The translations under genes were made by a program, and so were the position numbers. The notes beneath the pieces were generated by a model, which had not been told where the DNA came from, made no database searches, and saw only the letters and a list, made by a program, of their open reading frames with translations. A stretch of 44,644 nucleotides of DNA from Rheinheimera sp. UJ63 (GTDB taxonomy: Bacteria > Pseudomonadota > Gammaproteobacteria > Enterobacterales > Alteromonadaceae), in NCBI RefSeq assembly GCF_021568285.1, contig NZ_JAKGTQ010000011.1:1-44644 (forward strand). Reading direction: 5' to 3'. Shown piece after piece: positions 8,817 to 17,532 of the stretch; positions within the stretch are counted from its first letter, which is position 1; each line of letters starts with the position of its first letter.

Positions 8817-10490
8817 ATGTCTACCGCAAGTGAATTTGAAACTCAACCTGTTAGTCCCGATAAACTTCAAGGTCCAAAAACTTTTGCAGCTAGTTACTCT
8901 GGAGAACATGTCGCCGGTACTGAGTTTGTAATCGGTGCTTTATTTGTTTCTTGGGGGGTGGGCGCCTCTGATATTTTAGTTGGATTACTATTGGGGAACT
9001 TATTGGCAGTGCTTACTTGGGGGCTTATTACTGCTCCTATTTCAACTGACACACGCCTGACCCTTTATGCTTATTTAGAAAAGATTGCCGGGCCAGGCAC
9101 TATAAAGCTCTACAGTGTAATTAATGGCATACTTTTCTGTGTCCTAGCTGGTGCAATGATTACGGTTTCAGCATCTGCTGTTCAAGTGCTTTTTAACATT
9201 CCACCCCAGACTGACTGGTATCCAACCAATCCTGGCTTCGTTGCGGTAGTATTAGGTGTAGGTGCCATTGTTGTTTATATGGCGGTAAAAGGTTTTAAGA
9301 AACTATCTGCTTTTGCAGCAGTATGTGCTCCATGGATGATCCTGATGTTTCTGGTTGGTGCGCTTGTCCTTTTACCGGCAATTGTTTCTGCTACAGATGG
9401 TGTTTCAGGTATAAGTAGCTTTGAGGATTTTCTGACTATCGCGAATAACTCAATTTGGGTCCAAAAATCTGATGCAGGAGTTGGATTTTGGCATGTTGCG
9501 GCTTTTGCTTGGGTGGCTAATTTAGCTATGCACGGCAGTTTGGGTGATATGACCTTATTACGTTTTGCTAAGCACTCTCGATACGGCTATTTTTCTGCAT
9601 TAGGAATGTTTATTGGTCATTATTTAGCATGGATATGCGCAGGTATAATGGGAGCGGGGGCAGCAATAATGCTGGGTACAGTTATAACGCAGTTAGATCC
9701 TGGATCTGTTGCCTATCAGGCGTTGGGAGCATCAGGGATTATTGCCGTTATCATTGCTGGATGGACTACATCTAATCCTACGATTTATCGTGCGGGTCTT
9801 GCTTTTAACTCGCTTAACCCATCTTGGGGGCGAACTAGAGTGACCATTGTCGTGGGGATTGTAACAACCATTGTGGCTTGTTTCCCGTTTGTGTTTTCTC
9901 AGTTGTTGGGTTTTGTTGGAATAATGGGATTAATGTTAGCGCCTGTGGGGGCAGTGATTGTTGCAGAACATTGGATATTTCCCAAAATTGGTTTTACTCG
10001 TTATTGGTCTAAATACAAAGGTAACATAACAAACATCCCAGCATTTGCGACTTGGATCATTTCATTGCTAGCGGCTTACTTTTTAGAATCAAGTGGCACT
10101 CTACACTTGTTTTTCATTCTTATCCCAATATGGATATTTGCCACAGTGCTTTACATTGGCTTAGCGGCTTTAATGGGTGCTAAATCACATTATCCAGCTG
10201 CAGAGGTGTCTGAGAAAATTGAACAAGAGCGTAAATTAGCTGAGAAGAGTTTTCTGGCTGAACAAGACAAAACATCATCTGATACATCTATCAAAATGCC
10301 TTTTTTGGCGGTTTCAGCGAATTATATAGCTTATATTGCATTACTAACCTGTGTTGGCTTGGGTATTGCTGCTTATTCAAACAACAACATTAATATTGTT
10401 CACAATTGGATAATTGTGCCCACATTGATTTATTTTGTTACTGCAACTTACGCACATTTCGTAAGAACTGGGCTTTTGGAAAAAGAGTAA
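8817..10490 (+). CDS. NCS1-family permease, probable rhamnose-locus transporter
   Basis: A 557-residue inner-membrane protein with about a dozen hydrophobic helices. It resembles the purine-cytosine permease (NCS1) family: GEHVAGTEFVIGALFVSWG near residue 29, then LLGNLLAVLTWGLITAPIS, and a GWTTSNPTIYRAGLAF segment near residue 317 in the region that lines the substrate path in the family. Characterised NCS1 members carry nucleobases, hydantoins or thiamine with Na+ or H+. The gene lies between rhamnose isomerase and the kinase in a single run, and no other rhamnose permease occurs in the window, so rhamnose or a related deoxysugar is the likely substrate. That specificity is inferred from context only. 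A hydrophilic loop at about 455-490 before the last two helices makes it longer than typical members. The ribosome site is GGAG, seven bases before ATG. Confidence 0.82.
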   Translation: MSTASEFETQPVSPDKLQGPKTFAASYSGEHVAGTEFVIGALFVSWGVGASDILVGLLLGNLLAVLTWGLITAPISTDTRLTLYAYLEKIAGPGTIKLYSVINGILFCVLAGAMITVSASAVQVLFNIPPQTDWYPTNPGFVAVVLGVGAIVVYMAVKGFKKLSAFAAVCAPWMILMFLVGALVLLPAIVSATDGVSGISSFEDFLTIANNSIWVQKSDAGVGFWHVAAFAWVANLAMHGSLGDMTLLRFAKHSRYGYFSALGMFIGHYLAWICAGIMGAGAAIMLGTVITQLDPGSVAYQALGASGIIAVIIAGWTTSNPTIYRAGLAFNSLNPSWGRTRVTIVVGIVTTIVACFPFVFSQLLGFVGIMGLMLAPVGAVIVAEHWIFPKIGFTRYWSKYKGNITNIPAFATWIISLLAAYFLESSGTLHLFFILIPIWIFATVLYIGLAALMGAKSHYPAAEVSEKIEQERKLAEKSFLAEQDKTSSDTSIKMPFLAVSANYIAYIALLTCVGLGIAAYSNNNINIVHNWIIVPTLIYFVTATYAHFVRTGLLEKE

Positions 10491-10505
10491 TTGGCGCAAG
10501 AGCAG

Positions 10506-11900
10506 ATGATGGTTTACATATTAATTATCGATATTGGAAAAACGCATATAAAACTGCATGTTTTAGATTGTAATTTCCAATCAGTATATTCGAAACAAAT
10601 GACTAACATTGTTGATCATAGTCAGATATATGATTGCACCGATGTGAACAAAATTTGGCAGTGGCTTGTAAGCAATATCAGAACATTTGCTCAGCAGTAC
10701 CCAATTGGCAAAATTACCATAACTACTCATGGAGCAACTGCAGCATTAATCGATCGAGAGGCTGACTCTAACGATGGATTGGTTTTGCCTGTGCTTGACT
10801 ATGAAAGTGCCGTTACATATGAACAAAGCTCCCAATATGACGCGCTACGGGATGATTTTACGAATACCTATTCGCCCAATTTACCGGCAGGCCTGAACTT
10901 AGGGCGGCAACTATATTGGTTAAAGCAAACTTTTCCTCAACAATTCAATCAGGTAACTGACATTTTAATGTACCCCCAATATTGGGTTTGGCGTTTTACA
11001 GGTCAGTGTTTTAGTGAAATTACCTCTTTGGGTTGCCATACTGATTTGTGGTCAATTAAAGATAACGATTATTCAAGTCTTGTAGACAAGTTGGATTGTC
11101 GAAATAAATTTCCACCAATCCAGCCAGCTTGGCATGATTGTGGTGCTATAACGTCAAAGGTTGCACACGAACTCGGCTTAACTGCTAAGTGCAAAATCTA
11201 CAATGGTATTCATGACAGTAATGCCAGTTTTCTTCGGTATCGCCTTGCAAATCAAGAAAGTCCTTTTACCGTTATATCAACCGGTACTTGGACCATTCTA
11301 ATGGCAACTCAAGTTCCATTAGAAAATCTGAACCCTCAGAAAGATATGCTCGCTAACATCGATGCTTTTGGTTCGCCTGTAGCCTGCGCTCGTTTTATGG
11401 GCGGTCGGGAATTTGAAGCCATTTGTGTACAGGCGGGTTCTTGGTTAGGTGAGCAGTTCAACGATAATGACTTACAAACAGTTATCGATAGATTTGTCTT
11501 TGCGATACCCGATTTTGGTGACGGAAGTGGTCCTTTTGGGAATAGGCAATCAGGGTTTGTTGGACCAGTTGATAAAGTAAGTGGTATTGCATTAGCAACA
11601 TTGTATTGTGCGTTGATGATCGACTATCAACTTTCACAATTAGCGTCTAAAGGTAAAATTTATATTGAAGGTGCTTTTTTAAAGAACCCACTGTTATGTG
11701 CTGTTATTAATCAACTACGGAAAGATCAAAAGGTTTATATGTCGATGGACTCTACGGGTACAGTGTTGGGGGCGGCTTGCTTGACAAACTTGGGGCAGCA
11801 CACTAATTCGATAGCATTAAAGGAAACGCCTAATATTAATCTAATAGGTTTAGAAACTTATAAGGAAAAGTGGTTGACGTTAGTTGATGAAGGCCACTAG
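10506..11900 (+). CDS. rhaB: FGGY-family carbohydrate kinase, probable L-rhamnulokinase
   Basis: A cytoplasmic sugar kinase expected to make L-rhamnulose-1-phosphate for the upstream aldolase. The N-terminal phosphate-binding segment is IIDIGKTHIKLHV, the hexokinase-fold second half contains VISTGTWTILMA, and a GAAC segment near the C-terminus fits FGGY members. Length (about 464 residues) is normal. An in-frame TTG at 10491 directly follows the permease stop codon, but the ATG pair at 10506/10509 is preferred because a CAAGAG ribosome-site-like sequence lies just upstream and family proteins begin close to the phosphate-binding segment. The substrate is assigned from the gene context (isomerase, aldolase); on sequence alone a fuculose or xylulose kinase could not be excluded. 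Confidence 0.82.
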   Translation: MMVYILIIDIGKTHIKLHVLDCNFQSVYSKQMTNIVDHSQIYDCTDVNKIWQWLVSNIRTFAQQYPIGKITITTHGATAALIDREADSNDGLVLPVLDYESAVTYEQSSQYDALRDDFTNTYSPNLPAGLNLGRQLYWLKQTFPQQFNQVTDILMYPQYWVWRFTGQCFSEITSLGCHTDLWSIKDNDYSSLVDKLDCRNKFPPIQPAWHDCGAITSKVAHELGLTAKCKIYNGIHDSNASFLRYRLANQESPFTVISTGTWTILMATQVPLENLNPQKDMLANIDAFGSPVACARFMGGREFEAICVQAGSWLGEQFNDNDLQTVIDRFVFAIPDFGDGSGPFGNRQSGFVGPVDKVSGIALATLYCALMIDYQLSQLASKGKIYIEGAFLKNPLLCAVINQLRKDQKVYMSMDSTGTVLGAACLTNLGQHTNSIALKETPNINLIGLETYKEKWLTLVDEGH

Positions 11901-12417
11901 CGCCTACAACTTTATTTGAGACTATCATAGACTTGAAGTAGTAATTACCTGTTTTGTTATTGTACTTTTTACATTGCATTACATTACATTCAAGTTAAAT
12001 TCTTTTATGTTCAAACCTGTTACCTATCAATCTAGGATTCAACTGTTGTTTTTTTCATGCATATTTGGTCAGGTGAGTTTGTTCATTGTTGAATTTAAAC
12101 ACTCGCTCACTTAGTACTTTTTATTTTTCGCTGCACGGAGTACTGCTTCTTCCTGAGTTAGTCTAAAAGCTCGTCAACTGCATCGTGTAAAGATTAAAAA
12201 GTAAAACGGGATGAAAACGTAGCAATTGGTTTATAGGTTCTGGAAACGTTGCACAATATAGCTCCTAACTGAGTAAACCATTCTATGTCAGATCATTTAT
12301 CTTTATTATGAAGAGTTACTTTATGGTTTAGAATAAGAATGCCCTAGTCCAAATCAAAACCGTTAACTTTCATTTTTTGAAACGATGCGTCAGAGCGAAT
12401 CGAGAGTAATTCAATGG
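11901..12417. other. Gene-free region between convergent kinase and deoR-type genes
   Basis: About 517 bases between the stop codons of two convergent genes. I found no convincing coding frame, hairpin terminator or RNA. The only local features are a short CATTACATTACATTC repeat near 11976-11991 and two copies of AGTACT around 12113-12145, neither of which I can assign a function. Confidence 0.5.
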
Positions 12418-13203
12418 TTAATCATCAACTGCTTCAACAATAATTACTTCTACTCCAGTTGTTTTAAAATACTCAATTAATTCTGGGTCAGCTTTGGAAT
12501 CGGTAATTACAATATCAACTTCGTTTAATGGGCATAGAATGAAGTTGCTGCGTTTACCTAACTTTGAGCTGTCAGCTAAAATTACTAGTTTTTCGGCTTG
12601 CTTCTTCAGTTTTTGTTCAGAACGGATTAGTAAAGGGTCCGACTCCATTACTCCAAATTTGCCTATACCAGGCGTTCCCATAAACATCATTGATGCATGA
12701 TAATTTTCAGTACTATCATGTTCATAAGAACTAAGGATAATTCCTTGTTCTCTATATATTTCACCACCTGGTAGTGACACTTGGCTATCACTGTTTTCGG
12801 TTATGTAGTTTGCTAGCACAAATGAGTTGGTGAGTATGTTTAAATAAAGATTACTGAGAAATTCCCCCATCATGAATGTGGAACTGCCGCCGTTGATTAT
12901 GATTGAGTCACCCTCTTCACAAAGCTGTACGGCGCGTTCAGCAATTCGTCGTTTTGTATTGACCCGTTTGGCTTTATCTACAATGAAAGCAGAGCTTGAC
13001 AAGTGCTTTTTCTTTGGCTCGACGTTGATTGATTCAGCACCACCACGGATCTTGTTAATTTCACCGCGTTTTGACATCTTGGTGATATCGCGTCTGATGG
13101 TTGCTTCTGACGCGTTAAGCTTTTCAGTCAAGTCACGCACACTGGCAAATTGCTGTTGGTCCAAAATGTCCTTTATCAATTGTTGCCTATGTTTTTCTAG
13201 CAT
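12418..13203 (-). CDS. DeoR/GlpR-family transcriptional regulator
   Basis: A 261-residue repressor-type protein. The N-terminal DeoR helix-turn-helix reads VRDLTEKLNASEATIRRDI, followed by the family's IRGGAE hinge. The C-terminal sensor domain (about 75-255) is the phosphosugar-binding DeoR fold, with EEGDSIIINGGSSTFMM and ILTNSFVLANY. Such regulators usually respond to a phosphorylated sugar. I chose the ATG at 13201-13203, because AAGGG lies seven bases upstream and the protein then begins MLEKHRQQLI as relatives do. An ATG at 13239 would add 12 residues and would leave almost no leader after the likely promoter at 13252-13279. It is divergent from the kdgK-TRAP-kdu run and convergent with the rhamnose operon, so it may control either; DeoR proteins are known rhamnose regulators in rhizobia. 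Confidence 0.88.
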   Translation of the reverse strand: MLEKHRQQLIKDILDQQQFASVRDLTEKLNASEATIRRDITKMSKRGEINKIRGGAESINVEPKKKHLSSSAFIVDKAKRVNTKRRIAERAVQLCEEGDSIIINGGSSTFMMGEFLSNLYLNILTNSFVLANYITENSDSQVSLPGGEIYREQGIILSSYEHDSTENYHASMMFMGTPGIGKFGVMESDPLLIRSEQKLKKQAEKLVILADSSKLGKRSNFILCPLNEVDIVITDSKADPELIEYFKTTGVEVIIVEAVDD

Positions 13204-13251
13204 TGGTAAGCCCTTTGTGTATTCTTTGCTGATACTCATATCTTATTCCAT

Positions 13252-13279
13252 ATTCTATAGGCAAAAATTGTTATGTACA
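13252..13279 (-). promoter_or_regulatory. Candidate promoter of the deoR-type gene
   Basis: Read on the minus strand, TGTACA (13279-13274) and TAGAAT (13257-13252) are 16 bases apart and sit about 50 bases upstream of the chosen start. The -10 matches consensus at five of six bases and the -35 at four of six. It was found by eye and is moderately supported. Confidence 0.35.
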
Positions 13280-13314
13280 GATTTCTGTGAAACATTGACA
13301 TTATTTGACTTTGC

Positions 13315-13386
13315 AACATTTTCTGTCTTGTCTGACCATCTGTGCTAATAGTTAAGCATGATAACATTTTCTGTTGGCAACTGACC
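13315..13386. repeat. Direct repeats in the deoR/kdgK divergent region
   Basis: The 12-base sequence AACATTTTCTGT occurs at 13315-13326 and again at 13363-13374, a 48-base period. Each copy is followed at nearly the same distance by TGACC (13333-13337 and 13382-13386). The repeats lie upstream of the deoR-type gene and could be sites for its product, but this is inferred only from position and repetition. Confidence 0.4.
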
Positions 13387-13454
13387 GACCAATGTTTGAA
13401 AGAGGTTTTTTGTCGGCAAAAGTAAGACCTCATGGTTTGGCTCTATTTCGCCAA

Positions 13455-13471
13455 TTATACAAAGTGTATAA
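13455..13471. promoter_or_regulatory. Perfect palindrome, candidate operator for kdgK or deoR
   Basis: TTATACA (13455-13461), a three-base spacer and TGTATAA (13465-13471) form a perfect 17-base inverted repeat in the 623-base region between the two divergent genes. It is the strongest palindrome in that region and a plausible repressor site. Which regulator binds it is unknown. Confidence 0.4.
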
Positions 13472-13741
13472 CTTAAATTATTCGTTTCTTAATACTTCAG
13501 ATGGGAACATATTCTGAGGAAGCAGTCACCCACCTAAAATTTCTGGATACGCTATTCACGTAACTCAAAACAATTAAACCTTAACACCCTAACTGGTTAA
13601 AGAACAAATAGCGGCAATGATCATACGAAAGCGTAAAAGCGTTGGGTTAATTTTGTCTGTGTTTCGTCACGGGTGATTATAATTACATTCAGAATTATCT
13701 AACACACCTGCTTTTTGGTCAAAATAAATCTATAGCGCTCA

Positions 13742-13770
13742 TTTACAGTCACGAATATTGAGTTTAGAAT
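13742..13770 (+). promoter_or_regulatory. Candidate sigma-70 promoter of the kdgK-TRAP-kdu operon
   Basis: TTTACA (13742-13747) and TAGAAT (13765-13770) are separated by the ideal 17 bases, each matching consensus at five of six positions, and lie 56 bases upstream of the kdgK start. The rest of the gap between 13204 and 13826 holds the repeats and palindrome listed separately, and no convincing gene. Confidence 0.55.
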
Positions 13771-13826
13771 GCTTTTTTGTGAATTAATGTTGCGTTCAGC
13801 ACAGATATTGAGCAGGTGAAAGTAGA

Positions 13827-14738
13827 ATGTCGATTGCAATATTGGGAGAGTGCATGATTGAGTGTACCCAGCTAAACAACGGGCAATATAAAGCCGGATT
13901 TGGTGGCGACACTTTAAATACAGCAGTTTATTTATCACGATGTGGTGGACACGGAGACTATTTCACGGCTTTAGGTGATGACACTTTTAGTTTGAATATG
14001 ATGGAAAGTTGGAAACAAGAGGGAGTCGGCATATCAAACGTAAAAATTATCCCAGGGCAATTACCAGGTATTTATCTGATTGAAAATGATTGTTTTGGTG
14101 AGAGACATTTTTATCACTGGCGGCAAAATGCACCTGCAAGACAATTGCTGTCAGCATTTCCTGAGATATTCGATGATTTACGTAAATACTCAATTATTTT
14201 CCTTACTGGAATATCTCTTTCTATTTATCCGCAACAAGATCGTATTCAGCTTTTTAGTTTTTTAAGTGAATTTCGCAGAAAAGGCGGCACCGTCGCTTTC
14301 GATAATAATTTTAGACCAAAGAATTGGCCAGATGTGGACACAGCAAAGGCTTGTTATGAAAAAATGATGTCACTTACTGATATTGCATTATTGAGTTTTG
14401 ATGATGAGATTGAGATGCATGGTGAGCATACAATAGAGGAGTGCCTGGAGCGCTGGAGCAGTCGCTTTGTTAGTGAAATCATTATTAAACAAGGAAGCAA
14501 GGAAAGTTTGATTTACAAGGATGGCGAAGTTGTAACTGTGCCCGTTGATCATATTGTTGTTCCTGTAGATACGACAGCTGCTGGCGATTCCTTCAATGGC
14601 GCTTATTTTGCAGCGAGGCAAAGAGGGGAAAGTATCAAGCAGTGTGTAAAAGAGGCCCAGCTCTGTGCAAGTATTGTTATACAGCACAAAGGCGCAATTA
14701 TTGACCACAGCATTAATCTAAGAGGTGCTAAATTATGA
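13827..14738 (+). CDS. kdgK: 2-keto-3-deoxygluconate kinase (PfkB family)
   Basis: Phosphorylates 2-keto-3-deoxygluconate (KDG) to KDPG in the cytoplasm, the last step before KDPG aldolase. The 303-residue protein shows the PfkB layout: GGDTLNTAVYLSRCG near the N-terminus (substrate side) and the C-terminal signature DTTAAGDSFNGA, with the catalytic base Asp254. A FYHWRQNAPAR segment near residue 95 resembles the tyrosine/arginine-containing segment typical of KDG kinases, which separates it from fructokinase and ribokinase. It is the first gene of a packed run: its stop overlaps the next start by four bases (ATGA at 14735-14738), which suggests translational coupling. A purine-rich ribosome site (AGGTGAAAG) precedes the ATG. 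Confidence 0.9.
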   Translation: MSIAILGECMIECTQLNNGQYKAGFGGDTLNTAVYLSRCGGHGDYFTALGDDTFSLNMMESWKQEGVGISNVKIIPGQLPGIYLIENDCFGERHFYHWRQNAPARQLLSAFPEIFDDLRKYSIIFLTGISLSIYPQQDRIQLFSFLSEFRRKGGTVAFDNNFRPKNWPDVDTAKACYEKMMSLTDIALLSFDDEIEMHGEHTIEECLERWSSRFVSEIIIKQGSKESLIYKDGEVVTVPVDHIVVPVDTTAAGDSFNGAYFAARQRGESIKQCVKEAQLCASIVIQHKGAIIDHSINLRGAKL

Positions 14739-15724
14739 TTCGCGTACCTCCGACCTTTTGGCTTGCAGTACTTTGTCTAATCTTCACTGTCTCTTGTGCT
14801 GAAAGAGATCCAAGTGTGAATTATATCAGGCTTGCTCACACTCTTGATACAGAACACCCAGTTCACAAAAGCCTAGAATACATGGGCCAAGAGTTGATTC
14901 GTTTGTCAGGCGGCAAGATGGAACTCGTTATCTACTCTTCAGGTCAGCTGGGTTCCGAAAGGGAGATTCTTGAGTTGTTGCAGATTGGTGCAATCGGTAT
15001 GACAAAAGTTTCGGCTAGTTCGCTTGAGGCCTTTGTACCAGACATGAAAGTGTTTAGTTTACCTTACTTATTTAATGACAGAGACCACTATTGGAATGTT
15101 CTTGAAAGTGAAGTGGGAGAGCGATTACTCGATTCAGGGACCGAATTCAGAATTAAGGGCTTAGGTTACTTCGATGCCGGAAGCAGAAGTTTCTACACTT
15201 CTAAAAAAAGAGTCGAAAAGCCTGAAGATCTCAATGGCTTGAAAATTCGTGTCATGAGCAGCCAATCGGCTGTTGATATGGTCAATACGATTGGTGGTGC
15301 CGCCACACCTGTCAGCTTTGGTGAGCTTTATACAGGCCTGCAGCAGGGGGTTGTAGATGGTGCCGAAAACAATCCGCCTAGTTTTTATTTCTCTAAACAC
15401 TTTGAAGTTAGTAAGTATTATTTACTAGATGAGCATACTTCTATTCCCGATATTATTGTAATTGGCACTCACGAATGGAATAGCTTAGCAGCAAAACAGC
15501 AAGGCTGGCTAAAAGAGGCTATGCATTTAGCCACCCAGTATCAAAAACAATTGTGGGCTGAATCTACGGCAGAATCTTTGGCAAAAGTGAAAGAGGCTGG
15601 AGTTGAAGTTGTTCAAGCTGACAAACTTCTGTTTCAGCAAAGTGTGCAGCCTTTATATAAGAGGCTAGAGGGCCAGCCACTCTATGATTTAGTTCTTGAA
15701 ATTAAAGCAATGGGGGCTAACTAA
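14735..15724 (+). CDS. dctP: TRAP transporter substrate-binding protein, lipoprotein type
   Basis: A DctP-family binding protein of 329 residues that captures an acidic sugar and hands it to the TRAP membrane subunits encoded next. The fold markers are IRLAHTLDTEHPVHKSLEYM at the N-terminus, YSSGQLGSEREILELLQIG, and GLKIRVMSSQ, which holds the conserved arginine that pairs with a substrate carboxylate. The N-terminus ends in TVSC, a reasonable lipobox, with Cys21 and no Asp after it. This suggests a membrane-anchored protein; most Gram-negative DctP proteins are soluble and periplasmic. It lies between kdgK and dctQ with overlapping ends. The substrate is likely an unsaturated uronate or its 4-deoxy-5-keto form, inferred from the kdu genes. 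Confidence 0.88.
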   Translation: MIRVPPTFWLAVLCLIFTVSCAERDPSVNYIRLAHTLDTEHPVHKSLEYMGQELIRLSGGKMELVIYSSGQLGSEREILELLQIGAIGMTKVSASSLEAFVPDMKVFSLPYLFNDRDHYWNVLESEVGERLLDSGTEFRIKGLGYFDAGSRSFYTSKKRVEKPEDLNGLKIRVMSSQSAVDMVNTIGGAATPVSFGELYTGLQQGVVDGAENNPPSFYFSKHFEVSKYYLLDEHTSIPDIIVIGTHEWNSLAAKQQGWLKEAMHLATQYQKQLWAESTAESLAKVKEAGVEVVQADKLLFQQSVQPLYKRLEGQPLYDLVLEIKAMGAN

Positions 15725-16224
15725 TGCCACGCTTCGTCACTTTAATAAATGGTATAGATGGCACACTTCGTGTGTTTCTAGTGGTTATGATGGCACTGCT
15801 GGTTATTGATGTTAGCTGGCAAATTCTTACGCGCTTTGTTTTGCCCAAACCTAGCTCATTTACTGAAGAGTTAGCACGGTTTTTACTTATATGGATTAGC
15901 TTGATAGGCGGAGCTTATACCTATCGATTACATAGTCATTTAGGTTTTGATTTGCTTGTTAGAAAAATGAGTAAAGTAAGAGCTGTTCTTGTATTTCGTT
16001 TGAGCTGCTTGTTGGTTGCTGTATTTGCTATTGCAGTTCTGTTGATTGGCGGGAGTAACCTTGTTTACCTCACTTGGTTATTAGGTCAATCTTCACCAGT
16101 TTTAGAGTTGCCAATGGCATTTATCTATTTAGCTATTCCGTTAAGCGGCATCTTATTCTTAATTTATAGCAGTTACTTTTTTGTTGATGCCAATAATCAA
16201 ACCCTAGGAGAAACTAGCGAATGA
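15724..16224 (+). CDS. dctQ: TRAP transporter small membrane subunit
   Basis: A 166-residue DctQ-type inner-membrane protein with four hydrophobic helices (about residues 15-35, 48-68, 92-115 and 130-150). The family-typical segment SFTEELARFLLIWISLIGGAY follows the first helix. It bridges the binding protein and the large DctM subunit in a tripartite, sodium-driven importer. Its first base is the last base of the dctP stop, and its end overlaps dctM by four bases, so the three subunits are translationally coupled. Confidence 0.9.
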   Translation: MPRFVTLINGIDGTLRVFLVVMMALLVIDVSWQILTRFVLPKPSSFTEELARFLLIWISLIGGAYTYRLHSHLGFDLLVRKMSKVRAVLVFRLSCLLVAVFAIAVLLIGGSNLVYLTWLLGQSSPVLELPMAFIYLAIPLSGILFLIYSSYFFVDANNQTLGETSE

Positions 16225-17513
16225 TTACAATTGTCTTGTTTGGGGTTTTCTCACTTCTACTTCTTATAAATCTTCCCATTGCGCTGGCTATTATATTTGC
16301 CACTTTAGTTACCATGCTAATGACAATAGATACTTTGCCAGCACTGACAGCTATTGCACAAAGATTAGCAGCTGGCATTGATAGCTTTGCTTTGTTGGCT
16401 ATTCCATTTTTCATTTTGTCTGGTTATTTAATGGGACAAGGAGGCATTGCTCATCGATTAATCGCATTTGCAAAAGTTCTCGTGGGCAGATTGCCGGGAG
16501 GTTTGGCATTTGTGAATGTTATATCATGCGCATTATTTGGTGCTATATCGGGTTCTGCGGTCGCCTCTACTTCTGCAATTGGTGGATTTATGATCCCAGC
16601 CATGGAGAAGGAAGGTTATTCTCGTCCATTTAGTAGTGCTGTAACTGTCACTGCAGCGACTACAGGAATGCTAATACCTCCCAGTAATATCTTGATAATT
16701 TATTCGCTTGCTAGTGGTGGTGTTTCAATAGCGGCTTTGTTTATCGCAGGATATTTACCTGGTCTATTGCTCACACTTTTGCTAATCGTTGCTGCGAGTC
16801 TGTATGTCAAAAAGCATGGAATTGCTCCTGCTCAGGCCGCTTCCATCGAGCCGTTCTTTCCATCGCTAATAGGAGCGGTGCCAAGCTTATTGCTCATCGT
16901 GTTAATTATAGGTGGGATAATTGGTGGCTGGTTTACGCCAACAGAAGCAGGGGCAATTGCGGTACTCTATTCATTGGCACTTTCACTTTGTATATACAAA
17001 GAAATTAAGTTCAAAGATTTGTATCCCATACTGCTTAAATCAGTTAACACAACTGCAATAGTAATGTTGTTGATAGGTGCATCTTCTGCCATGTCGTGGT
17101 TAATGTCATACGAGGAAATACCTCAGACCATTAGTGCTAGTTTATTAGCATTGTCTGAAAACCCCTTATTGATTTTATTGATAATAAATTTAACTCTGTT
17201 ACTGGTTGGTACTTTCATGGATATGACACCTGCCGTACTTATCTTTACCCCTATTTTCTTACCTGTCGCAGAGTCCTTGGGCATTTCTCCATTGCACTTC
17301 GGGATTATGATGATATTGAATCTGTCAATTGGCTTGTGTACCCCACCAGTTGGTAGCGTGCTGTTTGTTGGATGCTCGATTGGTAAGGTGTCTATAGGCC
17401 AAATTATCAAGCCAATATTACCACTTTACGCGGCAATGGTAGTGGCTTTAATTCTGGTTACAGCCTTTCCTGCAATTAGCGAATATTTGCCAACATTATT
17501 GGGCCTAATCTAA
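16221..17513 (+). CDS. dctM: TRAP transporter large permease subunit
   Basis: A 430-residue DctM protein, the normal family length, with about 12 hydrophobic segments. Recognisable family segments include FALLAIPFFILSGYLMGQGG, the ALFGAISGSAVASTSAIGG loop, GMLIPPSNILIIYSLASGG and a second PPVGSVLFVGC near the C-terminus, which form the elevator transport domain with sodium sites. It carries out substrate transport across the inner membrane with DctP and DctQ. It overlaps dctQ by four bases and is followed after 19 bases by kduD, which supports a uronate-derived substrate. Confidence 0.92.
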   Translation: MITIVLFGVFSLLLLINLPIALAIIFATLVTMLMTIDTLPALTAIAQRLAAGIDSFALLAIPFFILSGYLMGQGGIAHRLIAFAKVLVGRLPGGLAFVNVISCALFGAISGSAVASTSAIGGFMIPAMEKEGYSRPFSSAVTVTAATTGMLIPPSNILIIYSLASGGVSIAALFIAGYLPGLLLTLLLIVAASLYVKKHGIAPAQAASIEPFFPSLIGAVPSLLLIVLIIGGIIGGWFTPTEAGAIAVLYSLALSLCIYKEIKFKDLYPILLKSVNTTAIVMLLIGASSAMSWLMSYEEIPQTISASLLALSENPLLILLIINLTLLLVGTFMDMTPAVLIFTPIFLPVAESLGISPLHFGIMMILNLSIGLCTPPVGSVLFVGCSIGKVSIGQIIKPILPLYAAMVVALILVTAFPAISEYLPTLLGLI

Positions 17514-17532
17514 CAAAAAATATGGAATTACT

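Noticed and set aside
13236..13433. 65-codon reverse frame upstream of the deoR-type gene
   Set aside because: It covers the likely promoter and the direct repeats of the divergent region and encodes nothing recognisable.
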